Program-made: the position numbers and the translations under genes
Origin: Flavobacterium difficile
GTDB lineage: Bacteria > Bacteroidota > Bacteroidia > Flavobacteriales > Flavobacteriaceae
Length of the DNA: 64,000 nt
Assembly: GCF_011392115.1 (NCBI RefSeq)
Contig: NZ_JAAJBT010000001.1
Location: 186,001-250,000 of the forward strand
Reading direction: 5' to 3'
Shown here: piece by piece, positions 60,477-64,000 of the stretch
How the letters are laid out: every line of letters starts with the position of its first letter
Position numbering within the stretch: the first letter of the stretch is position 1
The notes under the pieces: generated by a model
Database searches by the model: none
Seen by the model: the letters and a program-made list of their open reading frames with translations, nothing else
What the model was told of the DNA's origin: nothing

Positions 60477-61334
60477 TTAGTGCTTCACAATTTTGTTGGT
60501 GCTAATTCCTTCAGTTGAACTTATTTTGAAGAAATAAATTCCAGAAGATAATTTTTCAAGATTAATACTGTTTCTTTTATAATTTAGTATTTCTGTAAAT
60601 AGTAATTTCCCAGAAACATCATAAACTTCAAGTGTAGCGATTTCATCAGTTTGAAATTCTACATTGACTTGGTTTGAAGTTGGATTGGGATAGATGTTTA
60701 ATTTTTTGTTAGTATCAAAATCGTTGACACTAAGGACAGGAGTACTTACTTGAATAGAATTAATACTATGATTGGTAAAGTTTTGATTGCCTTCATATCC
60801 ACCAGCTGAAATATAAAATCTTACTTCATCAACATTATCAAATGCATTATTTAAAATAATCGTATTTGGTAAGAACGGATTATTAAACCCTTGAAAAGTA
60901 GTGGAGGCTACTTCTATTCCGTTTTTATATCCTTTGATTGTATTCACGGCACCTCCAGTTTGAGTTTCTCCCCAGTTTAAATATTGAAATTGGTTTAATT
61001 TGAATTCGGCTCCATTTTCAGATTTAATAGCCATTCCTTTTCTACCAGTGGCCATATTTGCGGTTAAACCTGTGTAGCTTCCTGCTGTATAAAAACTAGC
61101 ATCTTCCCAAGATAATGGCATAGTTAAAGTGCCATTAGTGTCTAGAATAGAATATATTTGAATGTTAATATCTGAAATATTTACAGATCCGCCATCGCCA
61201 TCAGTAGCTATGTTATCAGAAGAAATTCCAGTATTATTAGTAAAAGTTAGCGTAGGAGCTGAGCCAAGTGTTTGGGCAGTGTTGAATTGAAAACTGGCAA
61301 CAACAGCTAAAAATAAAATGTAATTTTTTCTCAT
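60477..61334 (-). CDS. Secreted protein with T9SS type A sorting domain
   Basis: A 285-residue protein starting MRKNYILFLAVVASF (signal peptide ending NTAQ) and ending with a type A sorting domain: LNIYPNPTSNQVNVEF, LEVYDVSGKLLF, SSGIYFFKI and a basic KIVKH. I chose the ATG at 61334; an upstream in-frame ATG at 61370 would add 12 residues before a good signal peptide. The N-terminal 200 residues (about 28-205, with GRKGMAIKSENGAEFKLNQF) look beta-rich and carry no known enzyme motif. Exported by Sec and T9SS to the surface. The start codon directly follows the T run of the ppa terminator, which may control expression by read-through. Confidence 0.85.
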   Translation of the reverse strand: MRKNYILFLAVVASFQFNTAQTLGSAPTLTFTNNTGISSDNIATDGDGGSVNISDINIQIYSILDTNGTLTMPLSWEDASFYTAGSYTGLTANMATGRKGMAIKSENGAEFKLNQFQYLNWGETQTGGAVNTIKGYKNGIEVASTTFQGFNNPFLPNTIILNNAFDNVDEVRFYISAGGYEGNQNFTNHSINSIQVSTPVLSVNDFDTNKKLNIYPNPTSNQVNVEFQTDEIATLEVYDVSGKLLFTEILNYKRNSINLEKLSSGIYFFKISSTEGISTNKIVKH

Positions 61335-61375
61335 AAAAAAAGGTGTTAATCTGTTGAACAAATTTAACACCTTTT
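61335..61375 (-). terminator. ppa terminator ending at the next start codon
   Basis: AAAAGGTGTTAA (61338-61349) pairs with TTAACACCTTTT (61364-61375). On the minus strand its T run ends exactly at the ATG of the T9SS gene. A TAAATTTG at 61359-61366 matches the -7 consensus partly inside the loop. Confidence 0.8.
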
Positions 61376-61397
61376 ATTTGATTTATAATGAGTTAGC

Positions 61398-61928
61398 TTA
61401 TTTAATGCTAAACAATCCTTCTGGTTTGTTTTCAATAGCATCAAAACGATCAGTACAAGCTTTGATAATAGCACGCGCCTCGTTTACATCTCCCCATCCT
61501 TCAACATCTACTTGTTTGTTTTCTAAGTCTTTGTAAACTTGGAAAAAGTGTTCAATTTCTTTAACTAAGTGTGGGTTTACATCGCTTAAATCATTTAAAG
61601 AATTCCAAATTGGATCTGAAACAGGTACACAAATGATTTTTTCATCTGGACCTTTATCATCAGCCATATGGAAAACACCAATAGGTTTCACTTCGATGAC
61701 ACAACCAGGGAAAGTTGGTTTAGTTACTAATACTAAAACATCTAATGGGTCGCCATCTAAAGCTAAAGTTTCAGGAATGAAACCGTAATCTGCTGGATAC
61801 ATCATTGAAGAGAAAAGCATTCTGTCAAAACGCATTCTTTTCAAATCAAAATCATATTCATATTTGTTTCTACTTCCTCTTGGAATTTCTACCAAAACGT
61901 CAAACGTTGTTATTTTATCTGCTGTCAT
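61398..61928 (-). CDS. ppa: Inorganic pyrophosphatase (soluble, family I)
   Basis: A 176-residue family I PPase. The active-site block ALDGDPLDVLVL near residue 54, with the conserved aspartates, is complete, as are GSRNKYEYD near residue 18 and KGPDEKIICVPVSD. It hydrolyses cytosolic PPi to two phosphates, driving biosynthesis. The membrane PPase gene lies 1 kb downstream on the same strand, so the cell has an energy-saving and an energy-wasting route side by side. A -7 element (TACCTTTG) lies upstream with a heptamer tandem repeat directly behind it. Confidence 0.96.
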   Translation of the reverse strand: MTADKITTFDVLVEIPRGSRNKYEYDFDLKRMRFDRMLFSSMMYPADYGFIPETLALDGDPLDVLVLVTKPTFPGCVIEVKPIGVFHMADDKGPDEKIICVPVSDPIWNSLNDLSDVNPHLVKEIEHFFQVYKDLENKQVDVEGWGDVNEARAIIKACTDRFDAIENKPEGLFSIK

Positions 61929-61948
61929 TTTCTTTTTATTTGCGGGTG

Positions 61949-61956
61949 CAAAGGTA
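61949..61956 (-). promoter_or_regulatory. ppa promoter -7 element
   Basis: Minus-strand TACCTTTG matches TAnnTTTG, 20 bases before the ppa ATG. The expected -33 position falls inside a tandem repeat and has no TTG. Confidence 0.55.
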
Positions 61957-61959
61957 GTG

Positions 61960-61987
61960 AAAAAGTAAAAAGTAAAAAGTAAAAAGT
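61960..61987. repeat. Heptamer tandem repeat in the ppa promoter region
   Basis: Four perfect copies of AAAAAGT (ACTTTTT on the minus strand) at 61960-61966, 61967-61973, 61974-61980 and 61981-61987, with a partial fifth copy. They cover the spacer and -33 region of the ppa promoter. Repeats like this can change length by slippage. Confidence 0.85.
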
Positions 61988-62007
61988 AAGAAGTTTTTCG
62001 AATAAAA

Positions 62008-62598
62008 TTAACGATTGCGTTTTTTTAGATAATGATGCCACAATAAATATGTCGCTAAAGAGCGAAATGGTTTCCAGTTTTCAGCGTGATTTTCCATTTC
62101 TTCTAAAGTTTCTAAATTAAAAAGTTCACGCATAGAATGTTGTATGGCTATATCTCCGATGGGAAAAATATCTTTTTTTTGCAAACAAAACATTAAATAG
62201 ACTTGGGCAGTCCATTTGCCAATTCCTTTTAGTTGAATTAATTCATTGAAAACTTCTTGTTCTGTTTTGTATTGGAAACTTTCTAAATCCATATGATTTT
62301 GTTGGATGGTAAATGCTAAGTTTTTGAGATAACTTATTTTTTGTCGCGATACACCACATTTTTTTAGTACTTCATCTGAAGCTTCAAGTATTAATTTTGG
62401 AGTAAAACCATTTAAATAGTTTTCGATTTTGTCGTAACAAGCTTTTGCAGAAGCCATAGAAACTTGTTGTTCTAAAATTAATTGTGATAAAGCTATAAAA
62501 CCTGATGGGCGAGTAGTGATAGTAGGAAGTCCGTAAGTGTCAATGATTTGTTGAAACTTAGGTTCGATTTCAATTAATGGTTCAAGAAAACTTAACAC
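62008..62598 (-). CDS. DNA-3-methyladenine glycosylase (HhH-GPD family)
   Basis: A 196-residue AlkA-like base-excision glycosylase. The helix-hairpin-helix LKGIGKWTAQVYLMFCL is near residue 123 and the catalytic aspartate is in DIFPIGDIAIQ near residue 146, at the expected spacing. It flips out and removes alkylated bases such as 3-methyladenine. It lacks the N-terminal domain of E. coli AlkA, as short bacterial versions do, and has no iron-sulfur cysteines. It is downstream of the outer-membrane protein gene by 42 bases; co-transcription is possible. Confidence 0.93.
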   Translation of the reverse strand: MLSFLEPLIEIEPKFQQIIDTYGLPTITTRPSGFIALSQLILEQQVSMASAKACYDKIENYLNGFTPKLILEASDEVLKKCGVSRQKISYLKNLAFTIQQNHMDLESFQYKTEQEVFNELIQLKGIGKWTAQVYLMFCLQKKDIFPIGDIAIQHSMRELFNLETLEEMENHAENWKPFRSLATYLLWHHYLKKRNR

Positions 62599-62640
62599 AA
62601 ATATTCAATTTTGAAAAACGAATGTTGCATGTTGAACAAT

Positions 62641-64000
62641 TTAAAAATAGAAACCAAAACCAACACGAATCGTAAACTTACGCGCATCTGGAATGTTGAA
62701 ATAGCTTCCACGCCAAGCCCCATCAATTCGCATAACTTTAAAAATATTTCCAATTCCTGCTGAATATTCATAATACCCATCTACTGGAGCTTGGTATTTT
62801 TGTCCAGAAGCATTTAAAGCAATATTTTCATCAGAAACAGAGCCATAAACGGCTTTTACGCCAATAATTTCTCTCCAGTTTAATTTACGTAATAACGGTA
62901 CTCTTGCAAATAATTTTCCATTAAAATTATGTTCTAAGTGTAGGGAAGTATATTGGTCTGCCACAAAATCGTAATAGTTTAATAGGTTATAGGTGTTATC
63001 GATAATAAAATACGATTGATTTCCAGGAATAATACCCATTAATGATAAAGGTACGGCACCAAAAGTTTTTCCAATTTCTATAGTAGAAAATAATCTTCCG
63101 AATCCTCCAATTAATAAGGGTTGACGGTAATATAATTGTAATTTTGAATAGTTGAAATCACTATCAAAAACACCTTTTAAACCTTGAGAATAACTCACGA
63201 AAAATCTAGGATAATTTAAATCTACATCAATTCGGTCAACGCCATATCCAACCATTTTTCGTTTGGGTGTATAGTTGATTAAGAAATTAATTTCAGATTG
63301 CGTAATTTTATTTGAAGTGGTTGTAAAAGTGTTATCTGTAAAATAATCTAGTTTAAATTCAGGTGAGGCTGAAGATAATGTTCGGTAGGAAAAGCTACTT
63401 TCTAAGACTAAATTTTTAACAGGTTCGATTTCGAAACCTAAATTGGTAAGGTTGACATTAGTTAATTTGTTATTAATACCGTTTGAAAAGAAAGATGAAG
63501 AAGCGAAACTTCTGCCTAAAACATCATTTGAAGTGGTTAAACTTACACCAATTTGTTCTACATCTCTTCGGTTTCCTAGCGAAACGATAAATCTATTTTT
63601 CTTATTTAACATTACACGGGCATTGATTCCGTATTTCACTTTGTCGTCTTTAAAGCCATAAGCAGTGTAACCTTGAATTCTCCAAGGGTCGTTGGCTCCA
63701 AAATACGTTCTTCCTCCAAAACGAATGCGTTGTCCTTCTACATCATTATAACCCAAAGTGGAGAAAACAGGTCCAATGTCGAATTTTCCAACCTGAATAT
63801 AACCGCTTCCTAAAATAGAAACTAAATTGTAAAAGCGTTTGATTTTTGGTACTGTTTTTAAGGTGTCAAGCATTTCATAGATTCCTTTTTCGTTGGAATT
63901 TAAACTTTCAAAACGGTTTTCTTCCCAATAATCATCTGTTTTGGTATATACTTCTTTATCAAACGTATTTACATCTTCTCGGTAAAATTTATCATCTTTA
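62641..64000 (-). CDS. DUF5686-type outer-membrane protein (5' end outside window)
   Basis: The frame stays open to the window edge, so at least 452 C-terminal residues are present and the start is outside. The visible beginning (KEVYTKTDDYWEENRFESL, then GIYEMLDTLKTVPKIKRF) has the form of the DUF5686 domain of large flavobacterial outer-membrane proteins, which usually carry a carboxypeptidase-like domain ahead of it. The rest is beta-barrel-like: alternating polar and aromatic strands ending FTIRVGFGFYF with terminal Phe. Function unknown; surface-exposed and probably a transporter or assembly factor. An internal ATG at 63873 is not the start because conserved sequence continues upstream. 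Confidence 0.85.
   Translation of the reverse strand, partial: KDDKFYREDVNTFDKEVYTKTDDYWEENRFESLNSNEKGIYEMLDTLKTVPKIKRFYNLVSILGSGYIQVGKFDIGPVFSTLGYNDVEGQRIRFGGRTYFGANDPWRIQGYTAYGFKDDKVKYGINARVMLNKKNRFIVSLGNRRDVEQIGVSLTTSNDVLGRSFASSSFFSNGINNKLTNVNLTNLGFEIEPVKNLVLESSFSYRTLSSASPEFKLDYFTDNTFTTTSNKITQSEINFLINYTPKRKMVGYGVDRIDVDLNYPRFFVSYSQGLKGVFDSDFNYSKLQLYYRQPLLIGGFGRLFSTIEIGKTFGAVPLSLMGIIPGNQSYFIIDNTYNLLNYYDFVADQYTSLHLEHNFNGKLFARVPLLRKLNWREIIGVKAVYGSVSDENIALNASGQKYQAPVDGYYEYSAGIGNIFKVMRIDGAWRGSYFNIPDARKFTIRVGFGFYF

Overview
The window is a low-GC (roughly one third G+C by eye) chromosomal segment of a Bacteroidota bacterium, almost certainly a Flavobacterium-like member of the Flavobacteriaceae. 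Several independent signs agree: type IX secretion (T9SS) C-terminal sorting domains, TonB-dependent outer-membrane proteins, a GLPGLI-family protein, DUF4301 and DUF4407 proteins, an L21 with a helix-hairpin-helix tail, and promoters of the Bacteroidetes type (TTG, about 19 bp, TAnnTTTG). Most of the window is core chromosome. No insertion sequence, prophage, CRISPR array, tRNA or rRNA was found. One short decayed stretch (about 40.3-41.1 kb) is the only gene-poor region.

Layout: 0-4.5 kb holds the end of a large LamG/T9SS surface protein, a HIT hydrolase, greA behind an attenuator-like leader, a Rieske-like lipoprotein that lacks the cluster histidines, and a glutathione peroxidase. 4.5-11 kb is a leftward block: a TonB-dependent receptor behind a complete TPP riboswitch with its promoter, then (upstream of that promoter) arfB, DUF4301, a PnuC-family transporter, a GGGP-synthase-like enzyme and a phosphopantetheinyl transferase. 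11-17 kb runs rightward: ahcY, a C1q-like secreted protein, a BlaI repressor with three operators plus an M56 BlaR1-like membrane protease carrying a duplicated C-terminal domain, and DUF4407. 17-26 kb carries translation genes (rplU-rpmA, rplM-rpsI, rpsB-tsf) on the minus strand, interrupted by a rightward pair of M16 proteases and an EamA transporter. 26-31.4 kb: LacI regulator, surE, C-terminal processing protease, a coiled-coil secreted protein and a nuclease lipoprotein. 31.4-38.8 kb is the cell-shape cluster purH/mreB-mreC-mreD-mrdA-rodA. 39-43 kb: an orphan FtsX-type permease, a T9SS-domain pseudogene and asnB. 43-51 kb: a large unrecognised secreted protein, an outer-membrane barrel plus GLPGLI pair, and a rightward trio with a deoxynucleoside kinase and an AhpD-like protein. 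51.2-57.6 kb is a glycan operon (GH20 hexosaminidase, aspartylglucosaminidase, CutC, GH2 beta-mannosidase). 57.7-62 kb groups a membrane pyrophosphatase with a soluble pyrophosphatase. The window ends in a DNA glycosylase and a DUF5686 outer-membrane protein truncated at the edge.

How the genes work together: the GH20, AGA and GH2 enzymes together match the bonds of the N-glycan core (GlcNAc-Asn, GlcNAc termini, Man-beta-GlcNAc), which points to glycoprotein scavenging. The riboswitch receptor and the nearby PnuC-family carrier may together import thiamin. The Mre/Rod/PBP2 genes build the elongasome. Two pyrophosphatases next to each other dispose of the same metabolite by different routes.

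The least expected things seen are the roughly 150-residue Cys/His-rich tail on the membrane pyrophosphatase, the duplicated sensor-like domain on the M56 protease, the greA leader terminator, a heptamer tandem repeat sitting in the -33 region of the ppa promoter, and CutC embedded in an N-glycan operon. No wholly new multi-gene system is proven by the sequence alone.
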